Below, in pieces: positions 51,871 to 59,932 of a stretch of 64,000 nt of DNA; the first letter of the stretch is position 1, and every line of letters begins with the position of its first letter. The notes beneath the pieces were generated by a model. That model did not search any database. It saw only the letters and a program-made list of their open reading frames with translations, and had not been told where the DNA came from. Position numbers and translations under genes: made by a program. This DNA is from Propionibacteriaceae bacterium ZF39 (GTDB lineage: Bacteria; Actinomycetota; Actinomycetes; Propionibacteriales; Propionibacteriaceae): the NCBI GenBank assembly GCA_039565995.1, contig CP154795.1, positions 2,976,001-3,040,000 on the forward strand, written 5' to 3'.

Positions 51871-52975
51871 GTCGCTCCACCGCCGCGCGGATGCGCTCGT
51901 CGGTGGCGGTCAGGGCGACGCGGACGAATCGGTCCGACGCGGGCCCATAGAAGTCGCCGGGGGCGACGAGGATGCCGTGTTCGGCCAGGAACGCGACGCT
52001 GTCACGACCGGGCTCGTCGCGCGTGGCCCACAGATAGAGCCCTGCCTCGGAGTGATGGATCGTGAACCCGACCCGCTCGAGCGCCGGGCGCAGCAGGTTG
52101 CGGCGGCGGCGATACCGCTCGCGTTGTTCGATCACATGCTGGTGGTCACCGAGCGCCGCCGTCATCACGTCCTGCACCGGCCCGGGCATCATGAAGCCGG
52201 AGTGCTTGCGTACCTCCAGCAACTCGGCCAGCAGCGTCGGATCACCCGCAACGAAACCGGCGCGATAACCCGCCAGGTTGGACCGCTTCGACAGCGAATG
52301 GGCGATCAGGAGGTTGTCATGGGAGTCGCCGCAGATGTCGGGATGCATGATCGACACCGGATCGGCGTCCCAGCCGAACTCCAGATAGCACTCATCGGCG
52401 GCCAGGATCGCATCGTTCTCGCGGGCCCATTCGACCCACCGCTTGAGCAACTCGGGCGACGCCACCGCCCCGGTCGGGTTGCTCGGTGAGTTGACCCAGG
52501 CCATGGTCGCCCGCGGTGCGGCGTCGGGATCGTCACAGACCACGACGTTGGCATGGGCCAGCGCTCCGCCAACGGCGTACGTCGGATAGGCGACCTCCGG
52601 GATGACGAGCGTATCGTCGGGCCCCAGCCCGAGCTGGAACGGCAGGACGGCGACGATCTCCTTGGTCCCGATCGCGGGGACACCGACCACCGGCCGGGTC
52701 CCTTCGGCGGTCACCCCGGCATCGACGACGCCCAGCCGGCGCTCCAGATAGCCGGCGATGGCGTCCTGGAGCGCGGGCGTGCCGAGCGTGGTCGGATAAC
52801 CGGGCCACTCAGTGGCCTCGCGCAGCGCGGTGCGGACGATCTCGGGGACCGGGTCGACCGGCGTACCCACCGAGAGATCAGCCACACCATCCGGATGGGA
52901 GCATGCCAATTGCTTGGCCCCGGCCAGGGTGTCCCATGGAAAGTCGGGCAGCCGGGAAGTGTGCGGCGTTCTCAC
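51857..52975 (-). CDS. dapC: N-succinyldiaminopimelate aminotransferase (class I/II PLP enzyme)
   Basis: 372 residues. PLP fold type I: substrate-loop VGTPVDPVP (about 36), PSNPTGAVAS (about 165), and the Schiff-base lysine in AHSLSKRSNLAGYRAGF (about 235). Context with fdx, dapD and dapE supports the succinyl-DAP transaminase role. GTG 52975 overlaps the ferredoxin stop (GTGA), so the pair is co-translated as in many actinobacteria. Confidence 0.9.
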   Translation of the reverse strand: MRTPHTSRLPDFPWDTLAGAKQLACSHPDGVADLSVGTPVDPVPEIVRTALREATEWPGYPTTLGTPALQDAIAGYLERRLGVVDAGVTAEGTRPVVGVPAIGTKEIVAVLPFQLGLGPDDTLVIPEVAYPTYAVGGALAHANVVVCDDPDAAPRATMAWVNSPSNPTGAVASPELLKRWVEWARENDAILAADECYLEFGWDADPVSIMHPDICGDSHDNLLIAHSLSKRSNLAGYRAGFVAGDPTLLAELLEVRKHSGFMMPGPVQDVMTAALGDHQHVIEQRERYRRRRNLLRPALERVGFTIHHSEAGLYLWATRDEPGRDSVAFLAEHGILVAPGDFYGPASDRFVRVALTATDERIRAAVERLNAA

Positions 52976-53301
52976 GCCTCGTCGTGCTCCTGCGGCGGGA
53001 GAGCTGCGACGATCGGATGGTCGTCGTCGATCACGCCGGTCTTGGCGGCGCCACCGGGCGAACCGTGCTTGTCGAAGAACTGCACATTCACGTCGTAGTA
53101 GCTCGCCCACTCGGCGGGCACATCGTCCTCGTAGTAGATCGCCTCCACCGGACACACCGGCTCGCACGCACCGCAGTCGACGCACTCGTCGGGGTGGATG
53201 TAGAGCATCCGGTTGCCCTCATAGATGCAGTCCACGGGGCATTCCTCGACACAGGCGCGGTCCTTCAGGTCCACACACGGCTGCGCGATGATGTAGGTCA
53301 C
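52972..53301 (-). CDS. fdxA: 7Fe ferredoxin ([3Fe-4S]/[4Fe-4S], FdxA/FdxC type)
   Basis: 109 residues. Cysteines 9, 17, 21, 25 and 40, 43, 46, 50 match the 7Fe/8Fe bacterial ferredoxin plan, followed by the long acidic C-terminal extension with EWASYYDVNVQFFDKHGSP. Electron carrier in the cytoplasm. GTG 53301 has AAGGA 6 nt upstream; an earlier GTG at 53307 overlaps that site. First gene of a two-gene operon with dapC. Confidence 0.93.
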   Translation of the reverse strand: MTYIIAQPCVDLKDRACVEECPVDCIYEGNRMLYIHPDECVDCGACEPVCPVEAIYYEDDVPAEWASYYDVNVQFFDKHGSPGGAAKTGVIDDDHPIVAALPPQEHDEA

Positions 53302-53411
53302 GATCACTCCTTGGGAGGGTATGGGCGCCTCGATCGAGATACCCGGCATGGTTCCCGGGCGCCTAGCAAGATTAATATCACTAACCCCCGAGAGAAACGA
53401 TCCCCCGCAGG

Positions 53412-53978
53412 ATGAGAAAAGATCCTCTGCAGAACTTACCCGGGTTCCGGACCGGCGTGCGCGTGTCGATGCGCATCGTGGACCACGACGGAGCCGCCGA
53501 CCGCCTCGGGTTGGTGCTGGAGGTCGATGACGACTCGGTGGTGGTCGAGAACCGCGCGGGTGAGCAGGAGCGCATTGATCGCTCGACGATCCGGTTGGCC
53601 AAACTGGTCCCGACCGTCGCCCGGGGTCGCAATCCCCGGCACGCTCCGCGGGAGCTGCTGGAGGCTCTGGCGCATGATGCGGTGCTGGGGGCACCCGCGG
53701 GAAGCGCGTGCTGGATCGCCCGGTTGGGCGAGGTGGTCGATCACCTCGATGACGCGGGGGTACGCCCGGTCCCCGGGCAATCCGACACACGTACGGCCGC
53801 TGGTCGCGGCGAGTCGCGGGGGCTGGTCAACGGTGAGTGGGCGGCAGTGCGGTTGGCGGCGGCAGAGGATTTCGATGCCCTGGCCGCCTGGGCCGCGCGG
53901 CGCAATGCCCGGAATGTCGTGGTCACCAGTGGCCTGTCCGAGGAAGCGCTGAGCAACCTGGGGCTGGAGCGGCTCTAG
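53412..53978 (+). CDS. Protein with SH3-like N-terminus, possible degenerate GNAT
   Basis: 188 residues. The first 70 residues (GFRTGVRVSMRIVDHD ... VVVENRAGEQERIDRSTIRLAK) look like the SH3-type domain that precedes GNAT acetyltransferases of the Rv0428c kind. The remainder has only a vague resemblance to a GNAT core and lacks the acetyl-CoA loop (no Q/R-x-x-G-x-G). It may be a shortened or degenerate acetyltransferase; no continuation is seen in other frames after the stop, where a repeat element begins. Divergent from fdx. Confidence 0.65.
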   Translation: MRKDPLQNLPGFRTGVRVSMRIVDHDGAADRLGLVLEVDDDSVVVENRAGEQERIDRSTIRLAKLVPTVARGRNPRHAPRELLEALAHDAVLGAPAGSACWIARLGEVVDHLDDAGVRPVPGQSDTRTAAGRGESRGLVNGEWAAVRLAAAEDFDALAAWAARRNARNVVVTSGLSEEALSNLGLERL

Positions 53979-54009
53979 CGCTTTCAGGGTGTGGCGAGGA
54001 GTTCCGGGC

Positions 54010-54125
54010 CAGCATCTTCGCGCGGGTTGGCTGCAGCCGCGCGGGTACGCCCGACTCCGCTCGTGAAACATCACGCGCGAAGTGCTGTCAACCCGCGCAG
54101 GAACACCTAACCCGCGCGAAGTGCA
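54010..54125 (+). repeat. Dispersed intergenic repeat, copy C
   Basis: Starts CAGCATCTTCGCGCGGGTTG, then GCTGCAGCCGCGCGGGTACG, GTGAAACATCACGCGCGAAG, and ends with two CAACCCGCGCAGG / TAACCCGCGCGAAG modules. The first 15 bases are identical to copy A. Confidence 0.85.
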
Positions 54126-54286
54126 CGGCCTTGACCTGTGAAGCGCCCCGAGCACCAAGGGACCAATCGGGAGCCCATCTGCTCGGAGCAGGCCTACGAC
54201 GTCACCGTCTGTCAGCTCTACCGCCAATGAAACGGACTCAGCCCAGACGGTCGGAAAAGGCAACCTCGGGCACCGGGCGACGGGAA

Positions 54287-54408
54287 CGCCCGATCCCTCT
54301 CCCGACCGTGGATGGGACTGGCCGTCGAACGATCACTCAGCCATCGTGCCGAGGGGCACAGACCGCAGCGTGATCGTGAGACTGGATGGGCGGGAGAGGG
54401 ATCGGGCG
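54287..54408. repeat. Perfect 18-bp inverted repeat with 86-bp spacer
   Basis: CGCCCGATCCCTCTCCCG at 54287-54304 is the exact reverse complement of CGGGAGAGGGATCGGGCG at 54391-54408. The spacer carries a second inverted pair (CGATCAC and GTGATCG) and a shared GGATGGG next to both arms. The whole could fold into a stepped cruciform or be the ends of a 122-bp miniature element. Confidence 0.85.
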
Positions 54409-54416
54409 TGGGGTCG

Positions 54417-54475
54417 CCGAACGGAACCACAGGGCGTACGCGTGGAGACACCGAACGGAACCACAGGCGTACGCC
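54417..54475 (+). repeat. Direct repeat pair, about 23 bp
   Basis: CCGAACGGAACCACAGG followed by (G)CGTACGC occurs at 54417-54441 and again at 54451-54473, differing by one inserted G. The second copy contains a full GGCGTACGCC decamer. Confidence 0.85.
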
Positions 54476-54484
54476 CGGTTCACA

Positions 54485-56284
54485 TCACCCGGTGCACTTG
54501 ATTTCGTCGGTGGCGTTGTACTTCCACGTCTTGTCCTCGCGCTTCACGACCTGGCCGTTGACCTTGAACAGGCGGTAGTACCGAGCAGTGAAGCCCGGCG
54601 ATGCCGACTGGGGGTTGCAGCTGGAGCCGCTGTCGGTGATGGTCCGGCCGTTGTAGAACCCACTCTTGGTCGGCGTCGGCGACTCGATGTCCCACTTCTT
54701 GGTGCCCCAGATGCGGACGGTGATGGAGCCCCGGGAGCCGGCGGAGGAGTTCGACTGGCTGGCCTGGACATAGATCGCGTTGTCGGTGGTGTTGCGGAAC
54801 TTCACATCGATGTGGCCCGAATAGATCGTGGATTCACGACCGGCGGGATATCGATCGAAGTACATGGTGTGGGGCTGATGCTCCACATCTTCGAGGCCGG
54901 CGAACCAGCCGGCGTTGAAGACGGTGGTAGCCGACTGGGAGATGCCACCGGCGTTCTCCTTCTTGAGTCGCGACCCGGCGACGACCCAACCGTCGACATA
55001 GCCCGACGAGGCCGTCCGCGGGCCGAGCGCGCGATCGAGCGAGAACACATCACCGACGGCGATGGTGTTGCCGTTGATGCGACGGGCGGCCAGGCCGAGG
55101 TTGGTGTTGCGGTAGGCCGCGTGCGGATAGTAGGTCGTGAACTCGCCGATGACTTCCTTCGGCTTCTGCTTCTCGGCCTCTTCGGTGGTGAACTTGGCCC
55201 GGCTGTTGGTCAGTTCGGCCTTGACCGAACGCTCGGTGGTGAGCAGCGCCGGCATGACGACCTTCTCGAAGTCCTCGCGCTTGAGTTCGGCACCGTCAAC
55301 GGACGGGACGACGACGAGGCCGCCGCCCTCCATCTTGTAGCTCGCGTTCTTGGCCTTCTTGAAGTTCAGCTTGTCGAGCGCCGGCTTGGCGTTCTCGAAC
55401 AGGCGACCGGCGTCGGTGCGGCCCTTGAGGGCACCGTCCTCGACGACGAAGGTCGATGCATTGCCGATCATCGCCGGCGTGACATCGAAGACGCCCTCTC
55501 CGGTGTCGACCTTGATCGGCCCGGACAGTGCGGGCGTGGCATAGGACTTGATGGCCTCGTCCACATCCGCATCGGTGATGGCGGGGTCGACCTTGTTCAC
55601 GGTGCCGGAGACCTGATCGGTGTCCGGGAACGCCCGGCGCAGCTCGCGGTCGACCTGTTCCCGATCGACGGCCAGGGCCTGCTCCGCAGGCGTACGCTTC
55701 ACCTCCGCGTCCTCGAACTCGACGGTCGCATCCACGGCGGGACGATCGACTTCTTCGGCCAGCTTGGTCACGGCGGCATTGAGCGCGGCCTCATCGGTCA
55801 GAACCACAGGGTCGACCGGGCCGCCGCCCGTCAGGACCCGCCAGATATGGGCCGGGTGCCAGCTCTTGCCGACGCCACTGCTCTGGACGGTGGCCGCATA
55901 ATCGACGGACAGCCCCGCCTCGGCAGGCAGCACTTCATGCGGCTGCTCATCGAGCGTCACGGTGATGGGAGCAGTCACGCGCGGGCCGTAATCGGCGACG
56001 AGCTTCTGTTCGGCTTCGCTGCTGGACAGTCCACCGAGTTCGATGCCGGCCACGCTGGCGTTGCGTGGCAGTCGGTCGCCCGACATCACATAACCGGCGA
56101 CATAGGCCGCACCCAGCAGCACCAAGACGACGACGCCGGCGATGACGGCCACCCGGCCCCCACGTCGCGGGCGGCGTTCGGCCTCGGGTTGCAGGGTCGG
56201 TGGCTGCTCGCTCAACTGCTCGGGCTGCGGGTGGGCATCCGGAGGAGGAACGGGATTCGGGACAGTCGGCTGATCGGAGCTCAA
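54485..56284 (-). CDS. VanW-family protein with YoaR-type peptidoglycan-binding domains
   Basis: 599 residues. Pro-rich cytoplasmic N-terminus, one membrane helix (about 45-65, VAVIAGVVVLVLLGAAYVAG), two putative YoaR/PG_binding_4-like domains (about 85-330) and a C-terminal VanW domain (about 370-520: VFSLDRALGPRTASSGY, AGGISQSATTVFNAGWFAGL) with conserved cysteines at the end (SSCNPQ, IKCTG). Probably acts in the wall; the biochemical role of VanW is unknown. TTG 56284 chosen because GGAGAG lies about 8 nt upstream; longer frames lack signals. Confidence 0.86.
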   Translation of the reverse strand: MSSDQPTVPNPVPPPDAHPQPEQLSEQPPTLQPEAERRPRRGGRVAVIAGVVVLVLLGAAYVAGYVMSGDRLPRNASVAGIELGGLSSSEAEQKLVADYGPRVTAPITVTLDEQPHEVLPAEAGLSVDYAATVQSSGVGKSWHPAHIWRVLTGGGPVDPVVLTDEAALNAAVTKLAEEVDRPAVDATVEFEDAEVKRTPAEQALAVDREQVDRELRRAFPDTDQVSGTVNKVDPAITDADVDEAIKSYATPALSGPIKVDTGEGVFDVTPAMIGNASTFVVEDGALKGRTDAGRLFENAKPALDKLNFKKAKNASYKMEGGGLVVVPSVDGAELKREDFEKVVMPALLTTERSVKAELTNSRAKFTTEEAEKQKPKEVIGEFTTYYPHAAYRNTNLGLAARRINGNTIAVGDVFSLDRALGPRTASSGYVDGWVVAGSRLKKENAGGISQSATTVFNAGWFAGLEDVEHQPHTMYFDRYPAGRESTIYSGHIDVKFRNTTDNAIYVQASQSNSSAGSRGSITVRIWGTKKWDIESPTPTKSGFYNGRTITDSGSSCNPQSASPGFTARYYRLFKVNGQVVKREDKTWKYNATDEIKCTG

Positions 56285-56395
56285 GGCGCGCACTCTCCGG
56301 GTCGATACGAGACAAGGATCGCCTGCGATAGTACGTGACCGGGCGGACAATTCCCCCTTCGAAGGGTCCCCCAGCGGAACGCCGGCAGCGTGGAT

Positions 56396-57292
56396 TCAGA
56401 GCCCGGCGAAAATATCGGTCGCGCCGGGCGGCAGGGGCGCACCCGCGCCGAGCTTGAACCACTCGGTCGCCCACGCCTCGTCGCCGATCAACCTGGCCAT
56501 CGTGAAGAACGGGCTGTCCTCGCCGATCTGGCTCGCATGCGCGCGGAAGGCCTGCAACTTCCGGGCCGCGAACTCGGGGGCGTGCACGGTCACCGCGATG
56601 TCCTCGTCGGGGGCGACCATGGGCGGCATCGGGCCCTCGGGATCGATGTCGGTCCAGCGGTTCTCGGAGTCGTGGTCGCGCATCCAGCGCAGGCCTTCGC
56701 GGAACCAGCTCTCCGACATCGTCGACCAGAGCACGCGCGGGATCTGCCAGGCCTCACCGAGATCGCGCCGATAGGAGGGAGCGGCGGCGAGCTGGGTGGC
56801 GTACATCGCCACGCGATGCGCCTGGATGTGATCGGGGTGGCCATAGTTGCCGTAGTCGTCGTACGTGATGAGCACCGCCGGCTTCCGGTCGCGGATCACC
56901 GGGACCAGATCGGTCGCCGCCTCCCGCAGATCCGCCCGCCAGAAAGCCGAGTCGTGCGGCGTGGGCACCGGGATCGGTCGACCGTGCTCGTCGACGGCCA
57001 TGCCGGAGTCGCGATATTTCCCGTCATGGCCGAGCCGGAGATAGTCCGTCACGCCCAACGCCACCATGGCTGCATCGAGCTCACCGATGCGATGCTGCGC
57101 GAGCGCCGCGCCGTCGTGATCCTTCAGGTGGGACAGGTCCTCCACGACCACATCGCCCTCCTCGCCGAGGGTGCAGGTCACGAGCGTGACCCGACTTCCG
57201 TCGGCGACGGCCCTGGCCATGGTGATACCGGTCGTGGTGACCTCGTCATCGGGGTGGGCGTGGACGAGCAGCAATCCGTGCGAATCAGTCAC
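56396..57292 (-). CDS. mshB: N-acetyl-GlcN-Ins deacetylase (mycothiol biosynthesis)
   Basis: 298 residues, GTG start. Deacetylates GlcNAc-Ins, the second step in mycothiol synthesis. LmbE-type fold with zinc motifs HAHPDDE (11-17, including His13, Asp15 and Asp16-Glu17 environment) and GHPDH (about 161-165), and CTLGEEGD. Length and tail (RLIGDEAWATEWF) match MshB more closely than the mycothiol conjugate amidase. Its presence marks the organism as a mycothiol producer. LpqW-like gene lies 18 nt upstream on the same strand. Confidence 0.93.
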   Translation of the reverse strand: MTDSHGLLLVHAHPDDEVTTTGITMARAVADGSRVTLVTCTLGEEGDVVVEDLSHLKDHDGAALAQHRIGELDAAMVALGVTDYLRLGHDGKYRDSGMAVDEHGRPIPVPTPHDSAFWRADLREAATDLVPVIRDRKPAVLITYDDYGNYGHPDHIQAHRVAMYATQLAAAPSYRRDLGEAWQIPRVLWSTMSESWFREGLRWMRDHDSENRWTDIDPEGPMPPMVAPDEDIAVTVHAPEFAARKLQAFRAHASQIGEDSPFFTMARLIGDEAWATEWFKLGAGAPLPPGATDIFAGL

Positions 57293-57310
57293 GTCGTCAC
57301 CCTAGACCCG

Positions 57311-59008
57311 TCAGTTCCTCCGAAGCGCGCTGAGATCCACCGAGCCGGTCGTAGTGAGGCGCACATCGGTGACCCGGTTCGACCAGGCGTAGGGAGTCGA
57401 GGTCACCCACAGCGGCACCGAGGGCGGGTCCTCCGCCAGCACCAGCTCGGCCTCACGATAGGCCTCGTTGGCCCCGGCCTGCGTCGTCGCCTCGAGCGCC
57501 GCAGCGAGCTGCGCGTCATAGCGCGCATTGCGATACCCGGTGCGGTTCTGGCGCGAGGTGGAGGCGTACGCCGAAAGGAACGGTTCCGGCGACAGATAGT
57601 CCAGGCGCGTGACCTGCTGCACCACCCCGGTCAACTCACCGGCCTCCAGCGCGCTGATCACCGCGGCACGGTTGTCGAGCACGGTCACCTGGCAGTCGAG
57701 CTCCAGGGCGTTCTTGAGCTGGCCGCACACCGCGTCGGCCCATTCCTTGTTGCCGTCGTCGCCGTTCACGGTGAGGTGGAAGACCCCCTGATAGCCGCCC
57801 GCCGCAGCGAACAGCCGCCGGGATTCGGCGAGGTCATAGGTGCACAGATCTCCACACGCATCCGCCCGATAGCCCGGCACCGCGGGCGCGACCCAGCTGG
57901 TCGCCGGACTCCGCGTACCCACGAACACCTGCCGGCTCAGTGCCTCCCGGTCCAGGGCCTTCGAGATGGCCCGGCGCAGGCGCACATCGACGAGCCGCCT
58001 GTCGCTGCCCACGAACACGAGTTGCTGCACCGCCCGGGGCGCCCCGACCTCCGCACGCTCCGGCAGGTCGGAACGCCAGACGTCCTCGGTGAGCTGATCG
58101 GTCGGGATCACGGATGTCACATCGAGGGTGTTGCCGACCACATCGCGATAGGCGCGGATGGCGTCCGCACCGCGCTGCGGCGCGTCGTAGCGCTTCAGGG
58201 TCACCTTGGCCAGGGCGGCCCGGGCTCCGCCCTCGTAGGCCGGCCAGGCCTCCAGGACGGTTTCGGCATCGGTGCGGCTCGCGAACCGGAACGGGCCCGA
58301 CCCGATCGGCTGCGCCGCGAACGGCGACTTGTCCGAACCGATCGCGAAGAACTCATCGGGGAGCGGGCTGAAAACCGGGTGGGCGAGCCGGGTCTGGAAA
58401 TCGACGATCGGCCTTATGGTGCGAATGGTGAAGGTGTAGTCGTCGAGCACCCGCAGGCCGGTGAGCTCGGTCGGTCGACCGTCCCTGGAGCAGTCGCCGG
58501 TGACCGGGCAGTTCATCGCCGCGCCGCCCTCGATCAGGGTGAACCAGTTCTGGGCAGGCATGCCATGCGGCCCGTACGCCGCCCAGTTCCATGCCGCGAC
58601 GAAGTTGCGGGCCTTCACCTCGGTGCCGTTGTGGAACTGGCGGTTCCGGCCCAGCCGGACGGTGAAATTCTGGGAGTCGTTGGTCTCGATCGCCGTCGCC
58701 AGGTCGGGCACGGGCTGGCCGGTCTCCGGATCAGGTCGCACCAGACGCGCGTTGATGGCCTCGGTGATCTGCAGGCCGCAGGCATCGAGTGTGGCCGCCG
58801 GGAGGAGTGGCAGCTCGGGCGCGCATCCCCGGACGGTGGCCTCCCCCGTTGCGGGCGGCGGGACGGGCACCGGATCGACCGGAGGCATCTGCGGCACCTC
58901 CGGACCCGAACAGGCCGTGACGATCAGTGCCAGCAGGACCGGCAGCACGCGGCTCATCCATCGCGGCCTTCCGGGGCCGCGGACGGAGTGGTCGTCGGGC
59001 CGGCTCAT
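57311..59008 (-). CDS. LpqW-like lipoprotein, family-5 solute-binding fold
   Basis: 565 residues, ATG 59008 with AGGAGG upstream. Lipoprotein signal with a long N-region (lipobox VTAC, cysteine 33). The outer part has the family-5 binding-protein scaffold (VKARNFVAAWNWA, IGSGPFRF, RRAISKALDREAL). No ABC permease genes are adjacent; instead it precedes mshB, as does lpqW in mycobacteria, where that protein steers polar lipoglycan synthesis. A similar envelope role is an inference; peptide binding is the alternative. Confidence 0.82.
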   Translation of the reverse strand: MSRPDDHSVRGPGRPRWMSRVLPVLLALIVTACSGPEVPQMPPVDPVPVPPPATGEATVRGCAPELPLLPAATLDACGLQITEAINARLVRPDPETGQPVPDLATAIETNDSQNFTVRLGRNRQFHNGTEVKARNFVAAWNWAAYGPHGMPAQNWFTLIEGGAAMNCPVTGDCSRDGRPTELTGLRVLDDYTFTIRTIRPIVDFQTRLAHPVFSPLPDEFFAIGSDKSPFAAQPIGSGPFRFASRTDAETVLEAWPAYEGGARAALAKVTLKRYDAPQRGADAIRAYRDVVGNTLDVTSVIPTDQLTEDVWRSDLPERAEVGAPRAVQQLVFVGSDRRLVDVRLRRAISKALDREALSRQVFVGTRSPATSWVAPAVPGYRADACGDLCTYDLAESRRLFAAAGGYQGVFHLTVNGDDGNKEWADAVCGQLKNALELDCQVTVLDNRAAVISALEAGELTGVVQQVTRLDYLSPEPFLSAYASTSRQNRTGYRNARYDAQLAAALEATTQAGANEAYREAELVLAEDPPSVPLWVTSTPYAWSNRVTDVRLTTTGSVDLSALRRN

Positions 59009-59122
59009 CCACGCTCCTCCTGCTCTGGGACGGCTCCCAGTCTGGCACGTGACGGGCATCGACCGACGCCGCTCCGGACCCCGGTGGCGCATGTCGACAT
59101 ACGGCCCGGCATACTCGCCCGC

Positions 59123-59932
59123 ATGTCAGGCTTCGAGTTCAATGGTGACTGGAGCGGGCGGGTGGTTGCGACCGCGATTCATGCGGGACACGCAGTCCGC
59201 CCCGATCTCGCCGACCGGATGGTGCTGCCTGAGGACGTGCGATTCCGCGAGGAGGACCCGTTCACCGACCTCATCGGTTCCGGTGTCGCGGCCCGAGCGG
59301 TGGCCCACACGAGCCGTTTCGAGGTGGATCTGAACCGACCGCGCGACGGTGCGGTCTATCGGTCGCCCGACGAGGCCTGGGGGCTGGACATCTGGCGGGA
59401 TCCCCCGTTGGATCCCGCCGCCGTCGAGCAGTCCCTGGTCACCTATGACGCGTTCTATCGCGAGATCGGCGCCCGGTTCGACGAACTGGCGGCCCGGGGC
59501 CCGTTCGTGGTGTTCGACGTGCACTCCTACAACCATCGGCGGGACGGGGCCACCGCGGCCGAGTCCCCGCTGGCGGACAATCCCGAGATCAACGTCGGGA
59601 CCGGATCGCTGAATCGCGACCGCTTCGGCACGGTGGCCGATGCTTTCATCGCCTCCTTCGCGGCCCAGGACATTCCGGGCCAGGCCGAGACCGGTCGCCT
59701 GGACGTGCGGGAGAACGTGCGGTTCAAGGGTGCCAACCTCGCCCGCTGGACCCATGAGCACTATCCCGACACCGGCATCGTCCTCGCCCTCGAATTCAAG
59801 AAGACGTTCATGGATGAGTGGACGGGCGAGGCCGATCACGCCCGCATCGACGCGCTGGCTGCCGCGCTCGCGGCAACGGTGCCCGATGTCGAAGCCGCGC
59901 TCGACGCGCTGTCCAGTCGGAGCCGCACATGA
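59123..59932 (+). CDS. N-formylglutamate amidohydrolase-like protein
   Basis: 269 residues. HutG2/FGase superfamily metallo-amidohydrolase: AIHAGHAVRPD (metal His), EVDLNRPRDGAVY, FDVHSYNHRR (metal Asp/His), and ALEFKKTFMDEW near the end. Would cleave an N-acyl amino acid amide bond. No histidine-utilisation genes are nearby, so a hut role is unlikely. First gene of a three-gene cassette: its TGA overlaps the next ATG (ATGA). Confidence 0.87.
   Translation: MSGFEFNGDWSGRVVATAIHAGHAVRPDLADRMVLPEDVRFREEDPFTDLIGSGVAARAVAHTSRFEVDLNRPRDGAVYRSPDEAWGLDIWRDPPLDPAAVEQSLVTYDAFYREIGARFDELAARGPFVVFDVHSYNHRRDGATAAESPLADNPEINVGTGSLNRDRFGTVADAFIASFAAQDIPGQAETGRLDVRENVRFKGANLARWTHEHYPDTGIVLALEFKKTFMDEWTGEADHARIDALAAALAATVPDVEAALDALSSRSRT

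Larger units (their letters stand above)
53979..54484. other. Gene-free convergent interval rich in repeats
   Basis: 506 bp without a credible gene. It contains copy C of the dispersed repeat, a long perfect inverted repeat and a pair of direct repeats, described separately. No transposase remnant was seen. Confidence 0.65.

Noticed and set aside
54386-56338. 650-aa plus-strand frame
   Set aside because: Antisense to the VanW gene; shadow composition.
56390-59122. N-terminal 911 residues of an 1180-aa plus-strand frame
   Set aside because: Antisense to mshB and the LpqW-like gene; only the last 269 residues from ATG 59123 form a real protein.
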